Source: an uncultured Clostridia bacterium (lineage in GTDB: Bacteria; Bacillota; Clostridia; Oscillospirales; Acutalibacteraceae). Taken from it: a stretch of DNA of 5,466 nt. This document shows positions 1-5,466 of the stretch, piece by piece. Under the pieces are notes generated by a model. It had not been told where the DNA came from. It ran no database searches and saw nothing but the letters and a program-made list of their open reading frames with translations. A program made the translations under genes and the position numbers. Location of the stretch: the NCBI GenBank assembly GCA_947629295.1, contig CANRDH010000119.1:1-5466 (forward strand), given 5' to 3'. The stretch's first letter is position 1. The number at the start of each line of letters is the position of its first letter.

Positions 1-31
1 CAGATTTAAGCCTATTTTATTAAAAAAATAC

Positions 32-60
32 TTGCATATTTTGAATATATATGGTAGAAT
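32..60 (+). promoter_or_regulatory. Extended -10 sigma-A-type promoter of the rimP-infB operon
   Basis: A -35 box TTGCAT (32-37) and a -10 box TAGAAT (55-60) are separated by exactly 17 bp. A TG dinucleotide at 52-53 gives the extended -10 form TGnTAGAAT. An A-rich tract at about 20-30 lies directly upstream of the -35 and could act as an UP element. Transcription would start near 66-67, giving a leader of about 158 nt ahead of rimP. No other comparable promoter was seen between the genes of the operon, so this probably drives all five. The assignment rests on box match and spacing only. Confidence 0.8.
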
Positions 61-84
61 AATACAGGTAATTCATGTAGGCTT

Positions 85-120
85 AGTAAAAGAGTGGGTG
101 CGACCCACTCTTTTACTGTT
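85..120 (+). terminator. Leader hairpin ahead of rimP, probable NusA-responsive attenuator
   Basis: A perfect 15-bp inverted repeat (85-99 with 103-117) closes on a 3-nt GCG loop. The core GAGTGGGT/ACCCACTC is flanked on the left by AAAA and on the right by TTTT, followed by an interrupted T-rich stretch (111-120). That is the A-tract/hairpin/U-tract shape of an intrinsic terminator with a poor distal U-tract, the type helped by NusA. It begins about 18 nt after the predicted transcription start, so termination would release an RNA of about 50 nt. In Bacillus subtilis the same operon is reported to be autoregulated by a NusA-dependent terminator in the leader; extending this to the present sequence is inference. 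No competing antiterminator helix was evident. Confidence 0.72.
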
Positions 121-147
121 AATGGGCTGCTTGATATAATATCGAAT

Positions 148-205
148 CCTGCGGAAAATTATCGATTGTACCCGAATGAGTTTTCTTTGTATTTTTTTGC
201 GCAGG
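148..205 (+). promoter_or_regulatory. Possible second leader stem-loop before the rimP ribosome binding site
   Basis: CCTGCG (148-153) can pair with CGCAGG (200-205). After one G-G mismatch, AAAA (155-158) pairs with four Ts of the T-run at 192-198. The result is a 10-bp interrupted helix enclosing about 36 nt and ending 7 nt before the rimP Shine-Dalgarno AGGAGG (213-218). It could influence ribosome access or simply be a chance fold. There is no terminator-like U-tract after it and I recognise no riboswitch family. Confidence 0.3.
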
Positions 206-224
206 CAGAAGCAGGAGGAAAAAT

Positions 225-707
225 ATGCCTAAAAACAGAGGCGGCAATACAGTTGCTGAGGTTACGAAACTGGTGGAGCCAATAATTGAAAATCTGGGAC
301 TCAGGCTTTGGAATGTATGCTATGTCAAAGAAGGAGCGGAGTATTATCTCAGAATTTTTGTTGATAAGGACGGCGGCGTTACCATTGACGATTGCGAAAC
401 GGTAACAAGAGCCGTGGACGACCCCCTTGATAAGCTTGACCCTATTGAGGGGAACTATATTCTTGAGGTCTCCTCTCCGGGTGTTGAAAGAGAGCTTATA
501 CTTGATCGGCATTTTGACGAATATCTGGGCTCCCCCGTGATGGTGAAGCTTATACGTCCCGATGAGAATAATATAAGGGAATATAAGGGAACCCTTATTT
601 CCCACGATAAGGAAACAATTACTTTAATGCTTGACAACGGCAAAGAAGCTGTAATAAAAAAGAAAGCAACAGTATATATTAAACTGGATGATTTTAATAT
701 TTATTAA
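225..707 (+). CDS. rimP: Ribosome maturation factor RimP (YlxS, DUF150)
   Basis: RimP binds the 30S subunit in the cytoplasm and is needed for its efficient maturation, in particular for assembly around S12. The 160-residue product has the usual family length. The N-terminal alpha/beta domain (about 8-86) contains the conserved run YLRIFVDKDGGVTIDDCE (41-58) and the family signature LEVSSPGVERELILDRHF (80-97). The C-terminal SH3-like domain (about 98-160) carries the expected beta-strand pattern with YKGTLI at 120-125. The ATG start has a full AGGAGG (213-218) with a 6-nt spacer, so the start is well supported. It is the first gene of the operon, 18 nt ahead of nusA, the usual Firmicute partner. 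Expression probably depends on the leader hairpin upstream. Nothing is truncated or missing. Confidence 0.97.
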   Translation: MPKNRGGNTVAEVTKLVEPIIENLGLRLWNVCYVKEGAEYYLRIFVDKDGGVTIDDCETVTRAVDDPLDKLDPIEGNYILEVSSPGVERELILDRHFDEYLGSPVMVKLIRPDENNIREYKGTLISHDKETITLMLDNGKEAVIKKKATVYIKLDDFNIY

Positions 708-725
708 TTAACGGAGGAAATTAAA

Positions 726-1946
726 ATGAGAAAAAACAAAGAACCGGAAGAAAACCTTTTTGAAGCCCTTAAGCTCATAGAAAAGGAAAAAGGAATTCCC
801 ACGGATTTCATGATTGCGCAGATAACAAAGGCAATAATTACAGCTTGCAAAAATTCATACGGCGGAAATGACGATGTTACTGTTGAATGTAACAGCACTA
901 CCGGAAAGCTTGAGGCAAGACTGAATAAAACGGTTGTTGAGGAAGTAACCGATATCAATAGGGAAATTTCTCTCGGCGAAGCAAGAAAGATTAGTCCCTC
1001 GGCTGATATAGGAGATAAGGTCGGAATCGAGCTTGATCCTAAGAATTTCGGAAGAATTGCCGTTGCAACGGCAAGAAACATGATACGTCAGGGAATACGT
1101 GACGGCGAGAAGGAACAGGCTCTTTCCGAATATCAGAGTAAATTCCAGGATATAGTAACTGCCACTGTCGAGCAGGTCGATCCTTCCACAGGAAACGCTA
1201 CGCTAAGGCTCGGAAAGGCTATTGCCATACTGCCAAAGAATGATCAGGTTGCAGGAGAAGTACTCAATGTCGGCGATATGATAAAGGTTTATGTCGTTAA
1301 TGTAAAAACCGGCGACAGGGGACCGAGAGCCATTATATCCAGAACTCACCCCGATCTTGTAAAAAGACTTTTTGAGGAACAGGTTCCGGAAATATTTGAC
1401 GGTGTTGTTGAAATAAAATCCATTTCCAGAGAAGCAGGTTCAAGAACAAAAATCGCCGTTCTCAGCAACGATCCCGAGGTTGACGCCGTTGGAGCCTGCA
1501 TAGGCCCAAAGGGTCAGAGGGTCGGTACGATCGTCAGTCAGCTCGGCGGAGAAAAAATTGATATTATAGAATTCAGTGAAGACCCGGTGGAATTTATCAA
1601 AAAGGCCCTCTCCCCTGCCGAAGTGCTTGATGTTGTCGTTGATCCTAAGGGAGAAAAGGTATGCAAGGCCACTGTACCCGATAATCAGCTTTCTCTTGCT
1701 ATCGGCAACAAGGGACAGAATGTTCGCCTTGCAGCAAAGCTTACGGGATGGAAAATAGATATACGACCAGAAAGCGGCTTCTTTGGGGAAGACGATGAGA
1801 AGGACGACGAATATATCGGCGACGGAATAGATGGCGAGGAAATAATTGTTGAGGACAACACCGAGGATGTAACGGATACTGCCGAGCAGACGGACAACTC
1901 CGACACGGAATCCGACAGCGCAGCTCCGGACGAAGAAACCGAATAA
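726..1946 (+). CDS. nusA: Transcription termination/antitermination factor NusA
   Basis: NusA binds RNA polymerase and nascent RNA, stimulating pausing and intrinsic termination and taking part in antitermination complexes. The 406-residue product shows the RNAP-binding N-terminal domain (about 1-130), an S1 domain (about 140-205), KH1 with the GPKG loop at 260-263 preceded by SREAGSRTKIAV (234-245), and KH2 with the GNKG loop at 327-330 followed by QNVRLAAKLTGWKIDI. As in other Firmicutes there are no C-terminal AR repeats like those of E. coli. Instead residues 354-406 form an acidic, probably disordered tail with about 25 Asp/Glu in 53 residues and one lysine. This makes the protein longer than B. 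subtilis NusA (about 370 residues). The start ATG follows GGAGG (713-717) by 8 nt. It lies between rimP and ylxR and may autoregulate the operon through the leader hairpin. Confidence 0.98.
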   Translation: MRKNKEPEENLFEALKLIEKEKGIPTDFMIAQITKAIITACKNSYGGNDDVTVECNSTTGKLEARLNKTVVEEVTDINREISLGEARKISPSADIGDKVGIELDPKNFGRIAVATARNMIRQGIRDGEKEQALSEYQSKFQDIVTATVEQVDPSTGNATLRLGKAIAILPKNDQVAGEVLNVGDMIKVYVVNVKTGDRGPRAIISRTHPDLVKRLFEEQVPEIFDGVVEIKSISREAGSRTKIAVLSNDPEVDAVGACIGPKGQRVGTIVSQLGGEKIDIIEFSEDPVEFIKKALSPAEVLDVVVDPKGEKVCKATVPDNQLSLAIGNKGQNVRLAAKLTGWKIDIRPESGFFGEDDEKDDEYIGDGIDGEEIIVEDNTEDVTDTAEQTDNSDTESDSAAPDEETE

Positions 1947-2033
1947 TTGTTTCTTATATACCTTGGTTTTACAGGAACATATCCGAAAATCCGGCAAAGA
2001 GCATAAACTTTCACTGATTTCCGGAATGCTCAC

Positions 2034-2052
2034 GGGAGGAAAAATTAAATTG
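2034..2052 (+). promoter_or_regulatory. Ribosome binding site that fixes a TTG start for ylxR
   Basis: GGGAGGA (2034-2040) is the only strong Shine-Dalgarno in the 103-nt gap after nusA. It lies 10 nt ahead of TTG at 2050-2052, which opens the reading frame as MHQKKIPMRKCMGC, the typical YlxR N-terminus. Alternatives fit less well: the ATG at 2026 and the TTG at 1963 lack a good ribosome binding site, and the ATG at 2071 is about 31 nt away and would remove the conserved KKIP lead-in. Confidence 0.75.
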
Positions 2053-2337
2053 CATCAAAAAAAGATACCAATGAGGAAATGTATGGGCTGCGGTGAAATG
2101 AAAGAAAAAAGGCAGCTCGTAAGAATAGTCAAAGCACCCGACTCTGATGAATCGGAGTGCAGAATATCGGTGGATCTTACAGGGAAGAAACCGGGACGAG
2201 GGGCATATATCTGCAACAGCCTCAACTGTCTGGATAAGGCTAAAAAAGCCCGAAGACTTGAAAGAGCGTTTTCGTGCAAAATTCCCGACGAGGTGTACGA
2301 ACAACTCACACAAGAGCTTAAAACCGCTGATACGTAA
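2050..2337 (+). CDS. ylxR: YlxR/RnpM family RNA-binding protein (DUF448)
   Basis: This is a 95-residue small basic protein of the YlxR family, known from structures as a likely RNA binder and described in B. subtilis as RnpM, a modulator of RNase P. The sequence shows KKIPMRKCMGC (4-14) at the N-terminus and the family hallmark GRGAYIC (49-55). Four cysteines fall in two pairs (C11/C14 and C55/C60), a pattern that could bind a metal, although many family members lack the full set; metal binding is inference. A basic stretch KKARRLERAF (65-74) follows. The start is TTG with GGGAGGA upstream. The frame stays open upstream to 1963, but that extension has no ribosome binding site and is not like the family. 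It sits between nusA and ylxQ, the standard operon position. Confidence 0.92.
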   Translation: MHQKKIPMRKCMGCGEMKEKRQLVRIVKAPDSDESECRISVDLTGKKPGRGAYICNSLNCLDKAKKARRLERAFSCKIPDEVYEQLTQELKTADT

Positions 2338-2380
2338 TATTTAAAATTATCGGAATTGTCCGGAAAGAGTGATTAGTTTA

Positions 2381-2683
2381 ATGAATAATAAACTGCTGTC
2401 GTTATTGGGAATAGCAAGACGAGCGGGACGTGTTTCTCTCGGCTTTGACGCTGCCGTTGACGCTATGCGAAACGGACAATGCAGACTGCTGCTGCTTGCA
2501 GGAGATTTGTCCGAACGGACGAAACGCTCAATTACAAGGGCGGCAGAGGAGAACGATGCAAGGATAATTCTTTTAGATATAGCTATGGATGAATTAGGCG
2601 CAGCGGTCGGTAAGGTCACCGGAATAATTTCTGTTAATGACCGGGGCTTTGCTGAAAAAATGATAACGCTTTGTAATGAATAA
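2381..2683 (+). CDS. ylxQ: YlxQ, L7Ae/L30e-type RNA-binding protein
   Basis: This 100-residue protein belongs to the ribosomal L7Ae/L30e/S12e family, small alpha-beta-alpha proteins that typically bind kink-turn RNA. Its exact cellular role in bacteria is unsettled. Visible family features are LLGIARRAGRVSLGFDAAVDAMRNGQ starting at residue 8, with the strand RLLLLAGDLSERT (35-47), then LGAAVGK (72-78) and the C-terminal DRGFAEKM (87-94). The length matches B. subtilis YlxQ. The start is less certain than for the neighbours: ATG 2381 gives the usual family length and has a weak purine-rich GAGTGA (2367-2372) 8 nt upstream, whereas an in-frame GTG at 2369 would add four residues with no better site. 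A small CGGA/TCCG hairpin (2351-2362) lies in the 43-nt gap after ylxR. Confidence 0.9.
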   Translation: MNNKLLSLLGIARRAGRVSLGFDAAVDAMRNGQCRLLLLAGDLSERTKRSITRAAEENDARIILLDIAMDELGAAVGKVTGIISVNDRGFAEKMITLCNE

Positions 2684-2704
2684 ACAGGCAGGAGGAACGA
2701 TTGT

Positions 2705-5209
2705 ATGATAAAATATAAACTAAGTGAGGTTGCAAAAAACCTTAATATACCGAGCAAGGAGATTTCCGAGGTACTTAAGACATATCTCAATGTAAATAAA
2801 AAATCCGCCGCTGTGCTTGCGGAGGATGAGCTCAATATTATATTTGAATATTTTACGCATAAGACCATGCTGAGCAGTCTTAATGAATATTATGCAAGTG
2901 CAAGTGAGCAGCTTCCCGAAAAATCCGAAAGCACAGATAGGACCAAAGCCGCAAAATCAGAAAAACAGAGCGATAAAAATAATACCCGTAAGAACGGCAA
3001 TAAAACTGACAAGACTGAAAAGACTGATAAAACGGCAAATAAAAACGAAGCGAAAAACAGTAATATCGATAAGTCTGCTCCCCAGCAGCAAAAGAAGGAA
3101 AAAACTGCAAATAACAAAAAACAGCAGAAGAAATCAAAGGCACCTGCCGCTCCCCGACCGAAACAGGAAACCCGTATACTCGCCGGAAAACAGTTCGATA
3201 AGAGCGAGGCTGTCACTGAGGATAACAGCAAGGTAAGCGAAAACAGAGGCAGGGTTATAAATACTCGTGCTTCCCATGTGAACATAGATAAATATAATGA
3301 AAAATATGATAGGCTTGCAAGTGAAAAAATGCACAAAGAGCCTACAGTTCAGAAGCAGAAAATTAATCAGCGCTCTCAGCAGAAGGGCAAGCCCCGCAAT
3401 TCCCGTAAGGAAACCGAAGCAGAACGTCTTAAGAGAATTGCAAACGAGCGCAAAAATAAGCCTATAACAGTGCAGATACCCGATGAAATAACTGTCGGAG
3501 AGCTTGCGCTGAGGCTAAAGGTAACCGCTTCGGAGCTTATCAAAAAGCTTATGATGTTAGGCGTTATGGCAAGCGTTAATGATGTTATAGATTTCGATAC
3601 CGCTTCGCTTGCCGCAATGGAATTCCATGCAAAAATTGAAAAAGAGGTTATCGAAACAATCGAGGAAAAGATTATTGATAACAGTGAGGACGACGATGAT
3701 AATCTTGTGGAACGTGCGCCCGTGGTAGTCGTAATGGGTCATGTTGACCACGGAAAGACATCGCTGCTCGATTCGATACGCCATGCTCATGTAACCGATA
3801 CCGAGGCAGGAGGTATTACCCAGCATATAGGCGCATACCGTGTAAGGATAAACGACAGGGATATAACCTTCCTTGACACCCCGGGACATGAGGCGTTTAC
3901 AACCATGCGTGCAAGAGGAGCTCAGGTCACGGATATAGCCATTCTTGTCGTTGCTGCCGATGATGGTATCATGCCGCAGACTATAGAGGCTATACATCAT
4001 GCAAAGGCTGCGGGTGTTTCAATAATAGTTGCGGTAAATAAGATAGATAAGCCCGGCGCAGATGTAGAGCGTGTCAAAACACAACTTACCGAGCATGAGC
4101 TTGTACCCGAGGAATGGGGCGGAGATGTTCCCGTGATACCCGTATCGGCTCATACCAAGGAGGGTATAGACGACCTTCTTGAGATGGTACTTCTCGTTGC
4201 CGATATGAAGGAACTGAAGGCTAATCCTGACAGGTCTGCAAAGGGTACTGTTATCGAGGCAAGACTTGACAAAGGCAGAGGTCCTATCGCAACAATGCTT
4301 GTACAAAACGGCACTCTGAAAATCGGAGATATTGTGGTTGCCGGTACAACAGTGGGAAGAGTAAGGGCAATGACAAATGATAATGGTATAAAGGTAAAGA
4401 CTGCGGGACCGTCGGTTCCGGTTGAAATAACGGGTCTTAACGATGTTCCAACAGGCGGAGATATATTCAATGCAGTATCCGACGAACGTCTTGCAAGAGA
4501 GCTGGTAGAGCAGCGCCGCAATGCTGAAAAGGAAGAAAGATTTAATTCCGTGACAAAGGTAACTCTCGATAATCTCTTCGACCAGATGAAGATGGGAGAT
4601 ATGAAGGAGCTTAAGATTATTGTAAAGGCGGACGTTCAAGGCTCTGTTGAAGCAGTAAGGCAATCCCTTGAAAAGCTCAGCAATGATGAGGTACGTGTTC
4701 ATGTTATACACAGTGCTGTCGGTGCAATAAGAGAATCCGATGTTATGCTTGCCTCTGCTTCCAATGCAATTATTGTCGGCTTCAATGTTCGTCCCGACCC
4801 TGTTGCAGAGGAAAATGCTAAGCGTGACGGCGTTGATATGCGCCTGTACAGAATCATTTACGATTGTATTGAGGAAATAGAGTCGGCTATGAAGGGTATG
4901 CTTGCTCCGAAATATAAGGAGACCATACTTGGTAAGGTTGAGGTAAGACTTACCTATAAAATTACAAATGTCGGACTTGTTTCCGGTTCATATGTACTGT
5001 CAGGAAAGGTTGTAAGAGGTGCACGATGTCGTGTCGTCCGTGACGGTATCATAATTGCCGATGACACTATTGCATCCTTACAGAGATTCAAAGACAGTGT
5101 CAAAGAGGTATCTCAGGGCTTTGAATGTGGTATCACACTGGAAAAATACAGTGATATCAAAGAAGGGGATTTCTTTGAGATATACGAACTGGAGGAAATC
5201 AAACAATAA
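2705..5209 (+). CDS. infB: Translation initiation factor IF-2
   Basis: IF-2 is the GTPase that delivers fMet-tRNA to the 30S subunit and promotes joining of the 50S. The 834-residue product has a first IF2_N helical domain (1-55), a long Lys/Asn/Glu/Gln-rich linker (about 60-250), a second IF2_N domain (about 253-312), and an acidic patch (327-332). The G domain follows, with G1 GHVDHGKT (345-352), GGITQHIGAY (369-378), G3 DTPGH (391-395), G4 NKID (445-448) and G5 SAH (481-483). Domain II begins about 513, domain III carries VKADVQGSVEAV (640-651), and the C-terminal fMet-tRNA-binding domain includes GLVSGSYVLSGKVVRGARCR (757-776). All catalytic motifs are intact, including the histidine after DTPG. 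The start ATG follows AGGAGG (2690-2695) by 9 nt. It lies 21 nt after ylxQ and is the last gene before a terminator. Confidence 0.98.
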   Translation: MIKYKLSEVAKNLNIPSKEISEVLKTYLNVNKKSAAVLAEDELNIIFEYFTHKTMLSSLNEYYASASEQLPEKSESTDRTKAAKSEKQSDKNNTRKNGNKTDKTEKTDKTANKNEAKNSNIDKSAPQQQKKEKTANNKKQQKKSKAPAAPRPKQETRILAGKQFDKSEAVTEDNSKVSENRGRVINTRASHVNIDKYNEKYDRLASEKMHKEPTVQKQKINQRSQQKGKPRNSRKETEAERLKRIANERKNKPITVQIPDEITVGELALRLKVTASELIKKLMMLGVMASVNDVIDFDTASLAAMEFHAKIEKEVIETIEEKIIDNSEDDDDNLVERAPVVVVMGHVDHGKTSLLDSIRHAHVTDTEAGGITQHIGAYRVRINDRDITFLDTPGHEAFTTMRARGAQVTDIAILVVAADDGIMPQTIEAIHHAKAAGVSIIVAVNKIDKPGADVERVKTQLTEHELVPEEWGGDVPVIPVSAHTKEGIDDLLEMVLLVADMKELKANPDRSAKGTVIEARLDKGRGPIATMLVQNGTLKIGDIVVAGTTVGRVRAMTNDNGIKVKTAGPSVPVEITGLNDVPTGGDIFNAVSDERLARELVEQRRNAEKEERFNSVTKVTLDNLFDQMKMGDMKELKIIVKADVQGSVEAVRQSLEKLSNDEVRVHVIHSAVGAIRESDVMLASASNAIIVGFNVRPDPVAEENAKRDGVDMRLYRIIYDCIEEIESAMKGMLAPKYKETILGKVEVRLTYKITNVGLVSGSYVLSGKVVRGARCRVVRDGIIIADDTIASLQRFKDSVKEVSQGFECGITLEKYSDIKEGDFFEIYELEEIKQ
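3002..3034 (+). repeat. 9-nt tandem repeat in the infB linker (Lys-Thr-Asp/Glu)
   Basis: Three full units and two-thirds of a fourth of the pattern AARACTGAN run in frame and encode KTD-KTE-KTD-KT (IF-2 residues 100-110). The copies differ at a few bases. The repeat lies inside the charged low-complexity linker between the two IF2_N domains, a region that varies widely in length in this family. Slippage or unequal exchange could change the linker length here without breaking the frame. Confidence 0.7.
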
Positions 5210-5215
5210 TACTTT

Positions 5216-5249
5216 TCGGACGCAGGGAATATACCTGCGTCCGATTTTT
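5216..5249 (+). terminator. Intrinsic terminator of the rimP-infB operon
   Basis: TCGGACGCAGG (5216-5226) pairs perfectly with CCTGCGTCCGA (5234-5244) around a 7-nt loop. The 11-bp GC-rich stem is followed directly by TTTTT (5245-5249). The stem starts 6 nt after the infB stop codon, so transcription should stop efficiently at the end of infB. This is a classical strong terminator with little sign of bidirectional use: on the minus strand the tract after the stem would be only AGTATT-like. Confidence 0.93.
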
Positions 5250-5382
5250 GTATAAACATACCTTTGTATTCTTAACTGTCTTGTCACACTGTATAAAGTT
5301 ATCTTTATAAAATAAATCTGAAAGAATAAAATGACAGACATGGAGAATATAAACAGCGGTGTAATTATTATATTTTTGGATA
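5250..5382. other. AT-rich convergent intergenic spacer
   Basis: This stretch lies between the plus-strand infB terminator and a minus-strand terminator. I see no convincing gene. A loose promoter-like pair, TTGTCA (5281-5286) and TATAAA (5306-5311) with a 19-bp spacer, precedes an ATG at 5331 whose frame stays open to the end of the window. That frame has no good ribosome binding site and runs straight through the minus-strand terminator hairpin, so it is not called. Confidence 0.5.
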
Positions 5383-5431
5383 CAAAACAAAAAAGGCTGT
5401 TCCGAACTCCCGAAGGATTCCCGGAACAGCC
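5383..5431 (-). terminator. Minus-strand intrinsic terminator with a C(UUCG)G tetraloop
   Basis: CGGAACAGCC (5422-5431) and GGCTGTTCCG (5395-5404) form a perfect 10-bp stem. Read on the minus strand, the inner part folds further through TCC/GGA onto a C(UUCG)G tetraloop (5412-5415), a very stable hairpin cap. The minus-strand tail is TTTTTTGTTTTG (5394-5383), a strong U-tract. On the plus strand the tail after the stem is only GTTTCTATTG, so the main direction is minus. It lies about 15 nt after tandem stop codons on the same strand. Confidence 0.88.
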
Positions 5432-5449
5432 GTTTCTATTGTTGTTTTA

Positions 5450-5466
5450 TCAGCCCGGATCAGGTG
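5450..5466 (-). CDS. Possible 3' end of a convergent minus-strand gene (partial)
   Basis: On the minus strand a TGA (5452-5450) is followed in the same frame by TAA (5449-5447), and the strong minus-strand terminator begins about 15 nt further on. This stop-then-terminator layout suggests that a gene entering from beyond the right edge ends here. Only the last four full codons are visible, reading Pro-Asp-Pro-Gly, which is far too little to name a product. The transcript could also be a non-coding RNA, or the gene could end in another frame further right. Confidence 0.35.

Noticed and set aside
75..139. Tiny leader frames (ATG-TAG at 75-80 and a five-codon frame at 122-139) as a possible leader peptide
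   Set aside because: Neither has a convincing Shine-Dalgarno sequence or a run of regulatory codons, so translation-coupled attenuation is not supported.
1440..2033. 197-codon minus-strand open frame opposite the end of nusA
   Set aside because: It is antisense to the KH domains and acidic tail, with no family resemblance; it is open because of the codon bias of nusA.
1947..2049. Possible internal promoter or terminator in the 103-nt gap between nusA and ylxR
   Set aside because: A TTGTTT at 1947-1952 has no -10 box at suitable spacing, and the CCGGAA-type palindromes near 2020 are short and lack a T-tract.
2351..2362. CGGA/TCCG hairpin before ylxQ as a terminator or L7Ae-type kink-turn binding site
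   Set aside because: The stem is only 4-5 bp with a simple loop, has no U-tract, and lacks the tandem G-A pairs and 3-nt bulge of a kink-turn.
4019..4711. 230-codon minus-strand open frame opposite infB
   Set aside because: It lies wholly antisense to the conserved G domain and domains II-III of IF-2, is rich in Cys, Tyr, His and Ile in a way typical of reverse-strand translation, and has no ribosome binding site or recognisable family.
5331..5466. Plus-strand reading frame from ATG 5331, open to the right edge (45 codons), with a loose promoter-like pair upstream
   Set aside because: It has no good ribosome binding site, and its sequence runs through a near-perfect hairpin that makes sense as a minus-strand terminator. 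The open frame is probably chance in a short stretch, although sequence to the right of the window could change this.

Overview
The window holds one complete, forward-strand transcription/translation operon, rimP-nusA-ylxR-ylxQ-infB. It is bounded by a recognisable promoter and leader hairpin upstream and by an intrinsic terminator directly after infB. This gene order is a hallmark of Firmicutes. A NusA that ends after its KH domains, the presence of YlxR and YlxQ, strong AGGAGG-type ribosome binding sites, moderate A+T content and a TTG start all point to a low- to mid-GC Gram-positive. My best guess is a Clostridia member of the Ruminococcus/Oscillospiraceae kind; this is inferred from overall character, not from a search.

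Layout: positions 1-66 carry an AT-rich upstream tract and an extended -10 promoter. Positions 67-224 are a leader of about 158 nt. It contains a perfect 15-bp inverted repeat (85-117) that resembles a terminator/attenuator, and a weaker second stem-loop just ahead of the rimP ribosome binding site. Then come rimP (225-707), nusA (726-1946), ylxR (2050-2337, TTG start), ylxQ (2381-2683) and infB (2705-5209). An 11-bp stem plus T5 terminator starts 6 nt after the infB stop codon. The remaining roughly 215 nt contain no convincing complete gene. They end with a strong terminator on the minus strand and what looks like the last few codons of a convergent minus-strand gene.

How the genes work together: RimP matures the 30S subunit. 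NusA controls pausing and termination by RNA polymerase. YlxR and YlxQ are small RNA-binding proteins, one of which (YlxR/RnpM) is tied to RNase P in Bacillus. IF-2 brings initiator tRNA to the ribosome. The leader hairpin is a good candidate for NusA autoregulation of the whole operon, as reported for the equivalent B. subtilis operon.

I see no mobile element, CRISPR array, RNA gene or clearly undescribed system here. The points most worth a second look are the leader hairpin, the strongly acidic NusA tail, and the early end of the operon at infB, where rbfA would usually follow.
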